Assembly (NCBI GenBank): GCA_964468725.1
Contig: CAYXVU010000192.1
Coordinates: 1-11,886, forward strand
Source of the DNA: CAYXVU01 sp964468725
GTDB taxonomy: Bacteria > Acidobacteriota > Blastocatellia > UBA7656
Direction: 5' to 3'
Length of the DNA: 11,886 nt
A program made the position numbers and the translations under genes. The notes below the pieces were generated by a model. The model was not told the DNA's origin. It did no database searches and worked only from the letters and a program-made list of their open reading frames with translations. Position 1 is the stretch's first letter. The number at the start of each line of letters is the position of its first letter. This document shows positions 1 through 9,000 of the stretch, piece after piece.

Positions 1-512
1 GGGTTGTCACCGTTCCCTACAGTGGAAATGACATTCAATTCCTGATTCTCCTGCCCGATGCGGTGGACGGGCTCGCTGCTGTGGAGGCAAAGTTGACGTC
101 GAAGGAACTCGCCTCCGCCGCAACCGCCAGTCTTAGCGACGTGAAACTCCAGTTACCTAAATTCAAACTCGAACCGCCGCTCCTCCGTTTGAGCGAAGCA
201 CTGGTTGGACTGGGCATGAAGTCGGCTTTTGACAAGCCCGAGGGCAGCGCGAATTTCGACCGCATGGCGCCGCGCAAGCCGGATGACTACCTCAAGATTT
301 CAGAAGTATTCCACAAAACCTTTCTGGAACTGGACGAGAAGGGCACAGAAGCCGCCGCCGTTACCTCAGTGCAGATGCGCGCAACGTCTGCAGCCGTCGC
401 GCCAAAGCCCTTTCAGATGATCGTAGACCGCCCGTTCTTTTTCGCTATCCGCGATACGCGCAGCGGCTCGCTTCTGTTTATGGGTTCGATTGTTGACCCG
501 GTGCGAGTTTGA
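1..512 (+). CDS. Serpin (serine/cysteine protease inhibitor), C-terminal part, cut by window edge
   Basis: The reading frame is open from base 3 to a TGA at 510-512, giving about 169 residues of what is normally a protein of roughly 370-420 residues; the start lies left of the window. The visible part fits the serpin C-terminal half. The hinge reads DEKGTEAAAVTSV (about 333-371): Gly at P15, Thr at P14 and a run of small residues, the pattern of inhibitory serpins that can insert the reactive loop into sheet A. The closing block DRPFFFAIRD, then SLLFMGSIVDP, matches the family signature before the C-terminus. Counting from the hinge, P1 falls near Thr-Ser-Ala-Ala, but the loop is a few residues longer than in alpha-1-antitrypsin, so P1 is uncertain. 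Small residues there would suggest an elastase- or subtilisin-like target (inference). Bacterial serpins are usually exported; the signal peptide would be outside the window. It converges with the secreted basic protein gene downstream. Confidence 0.93.
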   Translation, partial: VVTVPYSGNDIQFLILLPDAVDGLAAVEAKLTSKELASAATASLSDVKLQLPKFKLEPPLLRLSEALVGLGMKSAFDKPEGSANFDRMAPRKPDDYLKISEVFHKTFLELDEKGTEAAAVTSVQMRATSAAVAPKPFQMIVDRPFFFAIRDTRSGSLLFMGSIVDPVRV

Positions 513-539
513 GCGTTGGTCGGACAAGCGAAAGCGCAT

Positions 540-603
540 GAGTTTCGGTGTGCAGAACATAACCACTATCTCCGTTGCTCCGTTTTACCGCCCACCGAAA
601 CTC
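540..603. repeat. 11-bp perfect inverted repeat between convergent genes
   Basis: GAGTTTCGGTG at 540-550 is exactly complementary in reverse to CACCGAAACTC at 593-603, with a 42-nt interior. Pairing can extend outward by one G-T wobble and one A-T pair. It starts 28 nt after the serpin stop and ends 37 nt before the stop of the opposing gene. No T-tract follows on either strand, so it is not a classical intrinsic terminator. It could be a rho-dependent or structural 3' end for the serpin transcript, or the ends of a small degenerate element. The interior contains the near-duplication TCCGTTGCTCCGTT. Confidence 0.5.
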
Positions 604-639
604 GTCCAGTCAACCTGAAAGGATTGCTCTTTCGCAACA

Positions 640-1044
640 CTAATCCACAGCCTTTTTCATTGCGTTGACTGTCTTCTTGGTCGCCCTTTTAGTAGCGCGA
701 GCCGATCTTTTGGCCGCCTTTTTCGTTACCAACGCCGATCTTTTGGCTAGCCGCTTGGAGAAACGCGCCGAACTCTTTGCGCCTTTGACGCTGCCGCGCG
801 CGTAGTGTTTGCCGCCATGCGCTGTATGTTTGCCGAACGCTTTGCCGCCGCGCCTGACGCGCCCGCGTTTGATGTTTTTGCCGAAACTCTTTCCAGCTTT
901 ACCGAACTCTTTAGCGCCCTCTTGTACCTGCCCTTCCGTTGTTGGCTTGCCTTTTACCGTGTCTTCTTGCGCCAATGCCGTTGGCATAGCCAAGGCGCAG
1001 ACGGCTAGGGCTGTTAAGATGTACTGATTAACAGCAGATTTCAC
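640..1044 (-). CDS. Secreted Lys/Arg-rich polycationic protein, function unknown
   Basis: This is a 134-aa protein. The start is GTG at 1044, chosen because AGGAGG stands 6 nt upstream, a near-ideal Shine-Dalgarno. Residues 1-25 form a clear signal peptide: short basic n-region, hydrophobic stretch YILTALAVCALAM, and an ALA|QE cleavage site. The mature 109 residues hold about 22 Lys and 11 Arg against about 6 acidic residues, a net charge near +27. The first half repeats FGK and GGK units (EFGKAGKSFGKNIKRG, then GGKAFGKHTAHGGKHYARG). The second half is built of AKRSA/TKRATKK-like blocks resembling the tails of histone H1-like proteins. No catalytic motif or cysteine pair is visible. Histone-like composition with an export signal suggests a periplasmic or surface polycation binding DNA, polysaccharide or lipid head groups, or a toxic or antimicrobial peptide; these are guesses. 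It lies 132 nt downstream of the AbgT transporter gene on the same strand. Confidence 0.8.
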   Translation of the reverse strand: MKSAVNQYILTALAVCALAMPTALAQEDTVKGKPTTEGQVQEGAKEFGKAGKSFGKNIKRGRVRRGGKAFGKHTAHGGKHYARGSVKGAKSSARFSKRLAKRSALVTKKAAKRSARATKRATKKTVNAMKKAVD

Positions 1045-1069
1045 CTCTCACCTCCTGCGAATGTATTCG

Positions 1070-1078
1070 ATGATAACA
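1070..1078 (-). promoter_or_regulatory. Possible extended -10 promoter for the basic secreted protein
   Basis: On the minus strand TGT-TATCAT gives an extended -10 (TGn followed by a 5/6 match to TATAAT). It would start transcription about 18 nt before the Shine-Dalgarno/GTG start at 1044. No good -35 is found at the right distance, which extended -10 promoters can tolerate. Weak evidence; read-through from the transporter gene is the alternative. Confidence 0.3.
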
Positions 1079-1102
1079 GTCAACCTTCACGTGGTAGAGA
1101 AG

Positions 1103-1125
1103 GAGCAATGGCCGTGCCATTCCTC
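1103..1125 (-). terminator. Small stem-loop after the AbgT gene, possible 3' end
   Basis: AATGGC-CGT-GCCATT at 1107-1121 is a perfect 6-bp stem with a 3-nt loop, extended past one mismatch by three more pairs (GAG/CTC). It sits about 50 nt downstream of the transporter stop and just before the basic protein's putative promoter. It is followed on the minus strand only by a pyrimidine-rich stretch, not a T-run, so terminator activity is doubtful. Confidence 0.25.
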
Positions 1126-1176
1126 GGGTTGTTGCATCGTGCAGGAGAGGGACTGTTGCCTGTCTCTTTGTGCCGT

Positions 1177-2745
<1,569 letters not shown>

Positions 2746-2810
2746 GCCTGCTCCCGTTGCGAAGAAAATGGTGCTGGATGCGTGAGACGTGCAGACCGGC
2801 GGGCTAGATT

Positions 2811-4208
2811 TTACTCGTTCCACAAGTCCATCGAAAGCAAATCTTCTTCCCTTTCACGGCGGCGCGCGAGTCTGACCTCTCCCGACTCTTTCACTATGAC
2901 TGCCGCCGGGCGCGGGCGACCGTTGTATTGCGATGCTTGATCGAGCGCATAGGCTCCGGTGTTGAGCAACGCCAACACATCGCCGACCGTAGTCTTGGCC
3001 GGAAGCAGGCGATAATTGGGCAAGCGCGCACCTTTCTCTAAATCGAAATAGACATCGCCCGAATCACACAAAGGCCCGGCGACTTTGAAAGGCGAGGTGT
3101 GCGGCTCGTCAATGCGCGAAGCGGAGATCAGATGGTAATACCATTTGTACAACACGCTCGATAGCATCAGCGAATAGCCTGCATCGGTGAGCAGCCACAT
3201 ATCGCCGGTTTCGGGGCGCTCTTTGCTATTGCAAACGCGCGTCAGCAATAGTCCGGCGTCGCCGATGATGCGGCGACCGGGTTCGACAACAATGGTGATT
3301 TCGTTAAGCAGGTCTTGGTGGCCGAGCAGAGCAGCTTCAGTGAGTGCGGCTTGTAAGACTTCGCCGGAATCGAGCCGCGCCGATAGCATCGCGCGTTCCG
3401 ATGCGGCAATCTCTGCGGCCATCTCGGAACCGCGCAGATAGTCTACCGGCAGACCACCGCCGATATTGATGTGAGTGAACTTGTGTCCGGTGCGTTCATA
3501 TAATTCGATCAGCAATCGCCACATCTCGGCAAAGGCTTTGGCATAGGGTTGCACGTCGGGGGTTTGCGACCCGATATGAATATGAACGCCCGTCAGGTTA
3601 AGCGCATCGTGGGCGGCAAGGGCGCGCGTAAAAGCCGTTTCGATTTGTGCGGGCGAAAGTCCGAATTTCGACGACAGCAATCCGGTTTGCAACGCGATGT
3701 GCGAGCGGGTGACGATCTCCGGGACGATGCGAATGGCGATATTGGCGCGTTTGCCCGTCTCCCGCGCGACGCGCGCCACTTGATCGAGTTCATAGAGCGA
3801 ATCAATGTTGATGGCGAGGATGCCATATTCGATTGCCGCGCGGATTTCGTCGTCGGTCTTCGAGACGCCGTTGAAGATAATTTGATCGGGATGAAATCCG
3901 AGTCGGCGCGCTTTGAACAACTCGCCGCCGGAATTGACTTCAAGGTCGCCGTCCGCACGGCGCACGGCGGCCAGAACCGCCATATTCGAGTTGGCTTTCG
4001 ATGCGTAACAGAGCTTGATGCGCGGATGCGCCGATTCGAGCGCGCGGCGTAGAACGCGCGTATTTTCCATGATGCGGCGTTCCGAGAAGACAAAGAGCGG
4101 CGACTGATACTCGCGCACCAGTTGCACGACATCAACGCCATCAACGGTGAGATGGCCGGATTGTGCGCCGAGAAATTTCGGCAAGCGCGCGGCGGCTGTG
4201 AGCTTCAT
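2811..4208 (-). CDS. LysA-like fold-III PLP-dependent decarboxylase (diaminopimelate or related amino acid)
   Basis: 465 aa with ATG at 4208, chosen because GAGG lies 7 nt upstream; the TTG just before it is a weaker choice. An N-terminal PLP barrel carries YASKANSN with Schiff-base Lys71, HIGSQ at 211-215, the phosphate-binding GGG at 250-252 and EPGR at 309-312. The C-terminal beta domain carries the catalytic Cys381 (GPLCDSGD) and the closing block TGAYALDQASQYNGRPRPA (418-436). LysA decarboxylates meso-diaminopimelate to L-lysine in the cytosol. Two points differ from the E. coli enzyme as I recall it: the substrate-binding Arg-Pro of the DAG...RPxxY block is Ser350-Ser351 (DAGYSLMLSSVLY), and CESGD is CDSGD. 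There is also an insertion of about 40 residues near 255-300, making the protein longer than the usual ~420. A different substrate is possible, such as ornithine, lysine, a D-amino acid (DokD-type enzymes are of similar length) or a carrier-linked amino acid. Family assignment is sure, substrate is not. Confidence 0.88.
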   Translation of the reverse strand: MKLTAAARLPKFLGAQSGHLTVDGVDVVQLVREYQSPLFVFSERRIMENTRVLRRALESAHPRIKLCYASKANSNMAVLAAVRRADGDLEVNSGGELFKARRLGFHPDQIIFNGVSKTDDEIRAAIEYGILAINIDSLYELDQVARVARETGKRANIAIRIVPEIVTRSHIALQTGLLSSKFGLSPAQIETAFTRALAAHDALNLTGVHIHIGSQTPDVQPYAKAFAEMWRLLIELYERTGHKFTHINIGGGLPVDYLRGSEMAAEIAASERAMLSARLDSGEVLQAALTEAALLGHQDLLNEITIVVEPGRRIIGDAGLLLTRVCNSKERPETGDMWLLTDAGYSLMLSSVLYKWYYHLISASRIDEPHTSPFKVAGPLCDSGDVYFDLEKGARLPNYRLLPAKTTVGDVLALLNTGAYALDQASQYNGRPRPAAVIVKESGEVRLARRREREEDLLSMDLWNE

Positions 4209-4240
4209 CAATTGACCTCGACGTAAGATTCAAGCGATGC

Positions 4241-4269
4241 ATTGTAAGCGAGGCGCGGCACGGCAGCAA
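4241..4269 (-). promoter_or_regulatory. Sigma70-like promoter for the LysA-like/AbgT transcript
   Basis: On the minus strand TTGCTG (4264-4269) is followed after exactly 17 nt by TACAAT (4241-4246), with an A/T-rich run AAAATTTT just upstream of the -35. The -10 matches 5 of 6 consensus bases, the -35 only the TTG core. Transcription would start near 4234, leaving a leader of about 26 nt with the Shine-Dalgarno GAGG close to its end. Confidence 0.5.
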
Positions 4270-4305
4270 AATTTTTTGGCGGGGAATGGAGAATCGGTAT
4301 GACTG

Positions 4306-4350
4306 CCAACTCCGGCTACCCATCAAAGCCGTTGTGTGGCCGGAGTTTGG
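4306..4350. repeat. Imperfect inverted repeat (hairpin) upstream of the LysA-like promoter
   Basis: CCAACTCCGGC at 4306-4316 pairs with GCCGGAGTTTGG at 4339-4350 with a single bulged base, around a 22-nt loop. It is about 40 nt upstream of the -35 box of the LysA-like gene and has no T-tract directly after it on either strand. It could be an operator for that promoter or a leftover transcript end; nothing decides between them. Confidence 0.4.
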
Positions 4351-4713
4351 TTCGGTCGGGAAGATGGTTATTGATCCCAAATGAAGATGATGGCGGTCAC
4401 TTCATCATTCAACGGCTGCCCTAACCAAGAAGAGCTGACAGCCTGAACACTCAATCTGTTTTCAATAACTTGCGTATCAAGCTAGAAACTTGGATTAAAT
4501 AAGTGCCTGCGTAGATGACCGACGCCTTTGCAGGATGAAATGCAAGTGCGCCAACGGTGCGTCAGACAAGCCAGGCGATTGCCATGTGCGCTTGTCACCT
4601 TGCCAATTCGCACCGCTAAAAGCTTACTCTGCATCTCGCAAGTCGCCATTGAACCGACGGCGTAGGCCGATCTATGACTTTCGATATAGTTTGAAAGTCG
4701 GAGGCGATGCGAA

Positions 4714-4777
4714 CGCCAAGGCGCAAAGAGGCAAAGACGCGAAGCCCTCTGCGTCTTTGCCTCTTTGCGCCTTGGCG
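4714..4777. repeat. Perfect 27-bp inverted repeat built of GCAAAG units
   Basis: The arms at 4714-4740 and 4751-4777 are perfect reverse complements over 27 bp, with a 10-nt spacer. Each arm is itself periodic: CGCCAAG, GCGCAAAG, AGGCAAAG, ACGC. It begins about 50 nt beyond the hydrolase stop on the minus strand, so its RNA would form a very stable hairpin at that transcript's 3' end, although no T-run follows. From memory, GCAAAGACGC/GGCGCAAAG-type repeats recur in intergenic DNA of many unrelated bacteria; I cannot verify that here. Likely a dispersed REP-like or miniature palindromic element, possibly doing duty as a transcript end. Confidence 0.85.
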
Positions 4778-4826
4778 ATTTTGCGGTCTGTTCCCCTGCC
4801 CAATCGAGGATTGTCGGCGCTCTGCT

Positions 4827-5642
4827 TTATGCGAGCAGATGGCAGCGCAAGAAAGCGAGCGTCTGTTTGATGATCTCACGCGATGTCTCGCTATCGAGTG
4901 ACAGATCGAAAGCGTGCGGGGCTTCAGGGTAATTGATTAGCGTCAAGGGAAGGTTAGCTGTCAGCGCGTGATGAATGAAGCGATCTAACGAGGCGTTGAG
5001 GTACGGCATTTGATCTTGACCGGCGCGCACCAGCAACAGTGCTACATCTTGGCGCAGGGCGGCGACCGATCTGCCTGCGCACGGAGTCGCAAAGCCAAAG
5101 CGTTTGGCCATATCCGCTATCTCCGTCGCGCCCTCAAGGTCAAGCGTGTAGCCGTACCACCAGGCCGCACAGGTCAAATGGTTAGCTGCCTCCGGCACTA
5201 GCAGCGACAAGGCGAGCGGCACATTGCCGCTACTCGCCCACACCCCTAAACGAGTCTCATCAATCCGCATCTCCGTCGCATGGAGGTGCAGATAATCCAA
5301 CAACGACTGTAGGTCAGCAAGGGGGTCTCGATTGACATAGGTGATGGCAATCATTCCGGAAGCCGCCATCAAGCGCGCCCATGAGAGGCTCGACCCCATC
5401 TCTTTGAACCGACAGCCGACGATCTTTTGAAAGCCCTGATCCGGGTAGCCCGCAATGATGAGGACAACCGGCAACGGCGCACAGTCTGCCGAACCAGGTG
5501 GGTAGTAGATGTCGAAGGTGAGCGCGCCCTCCTCACTCACTTTGTATTCGATGTTGCGATGAAGGGTAACCGTCTCCATGCCGGGAATCCGATAGAGGAC
5601 GGGTTGGGTTGCGAAGTCACGTTGCTCAATCTTTTCGCTCAT
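4827..5642 (-). CDS. Alpha/beta hydrolase, dienelactone-hydrolase/esterase-like
   Basis: 271 aa starting at ATG 5642, where AAGGAG stands 8 nt upstream. The open frame extends to 5951 but would run through the promoter and hairpin, so that extension is rejected. The core reads as a compact alpha/beta hydrolase: strand PVVLIIAG with the oxyanion-hole region at 58-66, nucleophile elbow LGVWASSGNVP with Ser138 (132-142), acid Asp210 in VRAGQDQMP (205-213), and His243 in YPEAPHAFDLS (238-248). The PEAPHAFD block and size resemble the dienelactone hydrolase and BD-FAE-type esterase families. The elbow is A-S-S-G-N rather than G-x-S-x-G, its last position being Asn, which is unusual but seen in some families. 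No signal peptide is visible, so it is probably cytosolic. The substrate is unknown. It is flanked by its own promoter and hairpin leader upstream and a palindromic repeat downstream, so it looks monocistronic. Confidence 0.85.
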   Translation of the reverse strand: MSEKIEQRDFATQPVLYRIPGMETVTLHRNIEYKVSEEGALTFDIYYPPGSADCAPLPVVLIIAGYPDQGFQKIVGCRFKEMGSSLSWARLMAASGMIAITYVNRDPLADLQSLLDYLHLHATEMRIDETRLGVWASSGNVPLALSLLVPEAANHLTCAAWWYGYTLDLEGATEIADMAKRFGFATPCAGRSVAALRQDVALLLVRAGQDQMPYLNASLDRFIHHALTANLPLTLINYPEAPHAFDLSLDSETSREIIKQTLAFLRCHLLA

Positions 5643-5669
5643 CGGAATCTCTCCTTGTCCGTTATGGCC

Positions 5670-5712
5670 AAAAGAAAGACCGCCCCCGCGCGCTCGGCGC
5701 AAGTAGGCGGTC
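5670..5712 (-). terminator. Terminator-like hairpin in the leader of the hydrolase gene (possible attenuator)
   Basis: On the minus strand, AAAAAT precedes GACCGCC (5706-5712), which pairs with GGCGGTC (5678-5684). TTTCTTTT (5670-5677) follows immediately. A second short stem GCGC-TCG-GCGC nests inside, separated by a 5x5 internal loop. The layout A-run, GC stem, T-run is that of an intrinsic terminator. It lies between the promoter at 5728-5756 and the Shine-Dalgarno at about 5651-5656. On the plus strand the same stem is followed by ATTTTTG, so it may also stop transcription coming the other way. Its position suggests premature termination control of the hydrolase gene, but no ligand-binding fold or leader peptide is recognised. 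Confidence 0.6.
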
Positions 5713-5727
5713 ATTTTTGCGGGGTGC

Positions 5728-5756
5728 ACTATAGCAGCCCGCCGGGAGAGAATCAA
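5728..5756 (-). promoter_or_regulatory. Sigma70-like promoter for the hydrolase gene
   Basis: On the minus strand TTGATT (5751-5756) and TATAGT (5728-5733) are separated by exactly 17 nt. They match the consensus at 4/6 and 5/6. Transcription would begin near 5721, giving a leader of about 79 nt that contains the terminator-like hairpin. Confidence 0.65.
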
Positions 5757-5990
5757 TGATTCGTTTTGAGAAGGTTGATTCGACCAACAGGCGGCTAACT
5801 TGTGCCCGCAACGATGCTCTGATAGCTGACCGGCTCGGCTACTTGAATCGTTCAGAATCGTTTCGGCAGCCCAAGCCGATCTCTGACGCCCTGCCAATAA
5901 GCGCGTTATCCGAGGCGTTGTCTTTGATTCTCCAATTGACTCGCTCGCCACAAATAATGGTGGCGCGTTTGCGCGATGGCTGCGCTTTCG

Positions 5991-6028
5991 AAAAAAAATT
6001 AGGAGAGTCTGCGCGCAGGCTCTCCTAA
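5991..6028 (-). terminator. Intrinsic terminator of the TonB-dependent receptor gene
   Basis: TTAGGAGAG (5999-6007) and CTCTCCTAA (6020-6028) form a perfect 9-bp stem, continued inward by a wobble, a C-G pair and the self-complementary TGCGCGCA. On the minus strand the stem is followed by ten T in a row (5991-6000, the first two within the stem). It lies 55 nt past the receptor stop codon, the classical rho-independent arrangement. Confidence 0.93.
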
Positions 6029-6083
6029 TAAATGGGTTCGGTATTCAACGATTGCGGAAACCTTCTGCAACCGTCGAAGCCGG

Positions 6084-9000
6084 TTAGAAATTGAACCGCA
6101 GACCGAACTGCAACTGGCGTGCGGGTGCAGCCGAGGTGAAGGCAAGCGGCTGCGTCGGCGCCAAACCTTCGATGCCGCGCGCATTGATGTCGCGCAAGGG
6201 TGCGCCGGTCAACACATTGCCGAAGGAGGTTCCGACAGTGTTGTTGATGCCATTGAAATTCGTGCGGTTGAAGAGATTAAAGGCTTCGAAGGTGAATTCG
6301 AAGAACTTCGATTCATCAATGCGGAAGCGTCGCGCCAGTCGCATATCAACGGTGTAAAAGTTTTCACCCTTGCCGGTGTTGCGACCGGCAAACGCCGGAC
6401 GGTCGGATTGCGAACGCCCGTCGCCATTGGCGTCAAAGCCGAGCAGCAGGTTGAAAGGACGACCGCTACCGGCGATGAAGATGGGCGAGAAGACCCAATC
6501 GCCGAAGACTCTTTCGGCGATTGATTCGCCCGTAAACGGGCTGTTGAAGACGCCAAAGAGGACGAAGCGATGGCGTTGGTCGAAGGATGACAGCGCGCGG
6601 TCAGCGCGAAAATCGAGGGGGTTTTGTGCCGAAAAGTCGCTGTTGAAATCGGTCACTTCATCAATCGCTTTCGAGAAGGTGTAGTTGGCGTTGACCGAGA
6701 AGTTATGGGCAAAGCGTTTGTTCACCTGAATGGTTCCAGCGTGATAAAACGAATTGGCGGTCGCTTCATAGCGATTGTCTTGCAGGATGAGCGGATTGCG
6801 AAAATCGCTGGTCAATCCGGCAGCCGCTTGGGCGGCGGACGGGAAGCGAATGAAACTGCCGGTGCCCGAAAACGCATTGAGCGGGCCGGTCATCTTGAAT
6901 TGGTTCACATCGCGGTTGCGCGGAATATGTGCGCCGCGACTGAACAGGTAGCTGGCTTCGACAATGAAGTTCGCGCCCAAATCATGTTGAATGGCGAGAC
7001 TGGCCTGTTGGGTGTAGGGATTTTCGTAATTGTCGCCCAGTCGGAAGCGCACTTCGAGCGGTTTTCCGGGCGCGGGGGTGAGGCCGAATTGCGCCAAGTC
7101 CGCCGCCGTGATGACGCGGTTGCCGATCACGCCTTGCGCCAGCAAGGTTTGATAGACTGCAAACGAGGTCGGCAAGCCGAGCGCGTTGCTCGTCGCCGTC
7201 GCCAGCACGATGTTGATATTGCTCGGGTCGCCTGAGCCGCTCAGTTCGTTGACGACGTTGGTGATCTGCGTATCAATCTGTCCGGTGAACAGGCCATAGC
7301 CGCCGCGAATCACCGTCTTGGCATTCGAGAACACATCCCACGAAAAGCCGAGTCGCGGTTGCACATTATTCCAATCGGTCGGCACCGGCTCAACATCGTT
7401 TTGCACGAAGTAACGAGCGCCGTAGCTGAGCGTGAAGTTAGGACGGACTTTCCATGCGTCTTGCCCGTAGAAAGCCGTTCGATGGCTCCACGGATTGAAG
7501 CCCGATTCGCCGAAGCCTTGTTGATAGACGATGGGCAGATTGAGGTTGAACGATTGCAGCGCATTGATCGGCGCGGTCAAGACATCAGGCACGCCGTCGC
7601 CGTTGGCGTCCGTACCCAGTGCGCCGCCCGAAGTGCGCAGCAAGGTGATGAGCGCCGTGCGATTGCCAGCCGGAACCAGATTGATGAGCGGAATCGCCGC
7701 GCCGAAATTGAAGCGCCCGCCGAAGAAGGTTTGCGAGTTCGAAGAGTTGTCAATGGCGATGTACTGTCCGCCGAATTTGAAGGTGTGCGTGCCACGTACG
7801 AGTGCAAGGTTGTCGCTGATCTCATAGCGCCGCTCGATGGACTCGGACGGCAGGAAGATGTCGCGCCCGAAGAAGCCGAATCCGTCAATGTTGAACTCCG
7901 GCCCCACCAGATCGTTGGAGATAACATCGGTATCCAGATAGCTGTACTGCCCTTTGACCTCGTTGATCGTTGTCGGCGAAAAGAAGTAGCTGTGCGAAAA
8001 CAGCGCGCCGCCGCTGAAGGACTCGATCTGCCGTCCGCGCGACACCGCTGTCAACGCGCCCGCCGCCTGATTTTCGGCGAATGAATCCGAGAGGTTGAAG
8101 CGCGCATAGCCGCTGCTCTTGTCACTGAAGGTGTGATCGAAGCGCGCGGCAAAGAGCGTCGCGTTGCTTTCAAAGGGGAACTGTCCGCTGGCGTCATTGA
8201 AGAGTTGCACGGTGCGCGGGTAACGCGCTGCGGTCGTCGTCAGCGACGCCCGCAGACCGGCGGACAAGGGCGCAAAGGGCGTGCCGTCAAGGAAGTTAAA
8301 CAATGTGCGTTGCGATGCCGTGATGTCGAAGATCGTCGGATCGTTAAGCAGGTTGACGAATGAGGTCTGATCCTGATCGAGCCGCTCGAAGGAGGTGAAG
8401 AAGAAGGTCTTGTCTTTGACGATTCTGCCGCCGAGCGAGCCGCCGTACTGCTGCCGGTTGAAAGGCGATTGCCCGTTGGGCGAAAAGTCGAAGGCATTGT
8501 GGGCGTCGAAGGTGTCATCCCGGAAGTAACCAAACGCGCTGCCATGAAAGGCATTGCCGCCGGTCTTCGAGACGATGTTAACGACGCCGCCCGATGCGCC
8601 GCCGAATTCGGCGTTATAGCTGTTGCGATTGACTTGAAACTCCTGCACCCCTTCTTGGCTGAGCACATCGCGTGCGCCGCCGGAGTTGGTATCGGCGCTG
8701 GCTCCGTCAACCAAGATGGAGTTGCCGCGCCCGTTGTTGCCGCCGAAGGACAAGCCCGATTGCGGCGTCTGTGCAACGCGAAAATCCGACGAGTCGTTGA
8801 TATTGTCGGAATCGCTGACGCCCGGCGTGAGCAGCGCAAAGTCGAGGTAGTTGCGACGGTTGATGGGCAGGTTGGTGATCTGCCGTTCGCCGATGACGGA
8901 CGATTGTTGCGTGCGTTCGACTTCGACCACTTCATCGCCGCTTCCCGCAACGGTGACTTCGGCGCTGACGCCGCCAACCTTGAGCGAGATCGGAACGGTA

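Larger units (their letters stand above)
4209..4826. other. Long intergenic region without a supported gene
   Basis: About 620 nt between the LysA-like gene and the hydrolase, both leftward. It holds the LysA-like promoter, a hairpin at 4306-4350, and the 27-bp inverted repeat at 4714-4777, each listed separately. The stretch around 4440-4500 is visibly more AT-rich than its surroundings. Short open frames here lack a ribosome binding site, recognisable protein features or plausible composition, and the longest runs through the inverted repeat. Confidence 0.6.

Noticed and set aside
2746..2823. N-terminal extension of the AbgT frame
   Set aside because: It would overlap the end of the LysA-like gene, has no family similarity, and the ATG at 2745 has its own ribosome site.
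3549..4144. Open frames on both strands inside the LysA-like gene
   Set aside because: The decarboxylase frame has a full set of family motifs, so these out-of-frame readings are shadows.
4535..4870. Rightward open frame of about 111 codons in the intergenic gap
   Set aside because: It runs through the perfect inverted repeat and into the antisense of the hydrolase gene, lacks a ribosome site and has no protein-like features.
5094..5108. GCCAAA-GCG-TTTGGC palindrome
   Set aside because: It lies inside the hydrolase coding sequence with normal codons, and a 6-bp palindrome is expected by chance in this much GC-rich DNA.
5643..5951. N-terminal extension of the hydrolase frame
   Set aside because: It would run through the promoter and the terminator-like hairpin, while a strong Shine-Dalgarno marks the ATG at 5642.
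5756..6028. Rightward open frame of 90 codons between hydrolase and receptor
   Set aside because: It starts inside the hydrolase promoter, ends inside the receptor terminator, and shows no ribosome site or recognisable domain.
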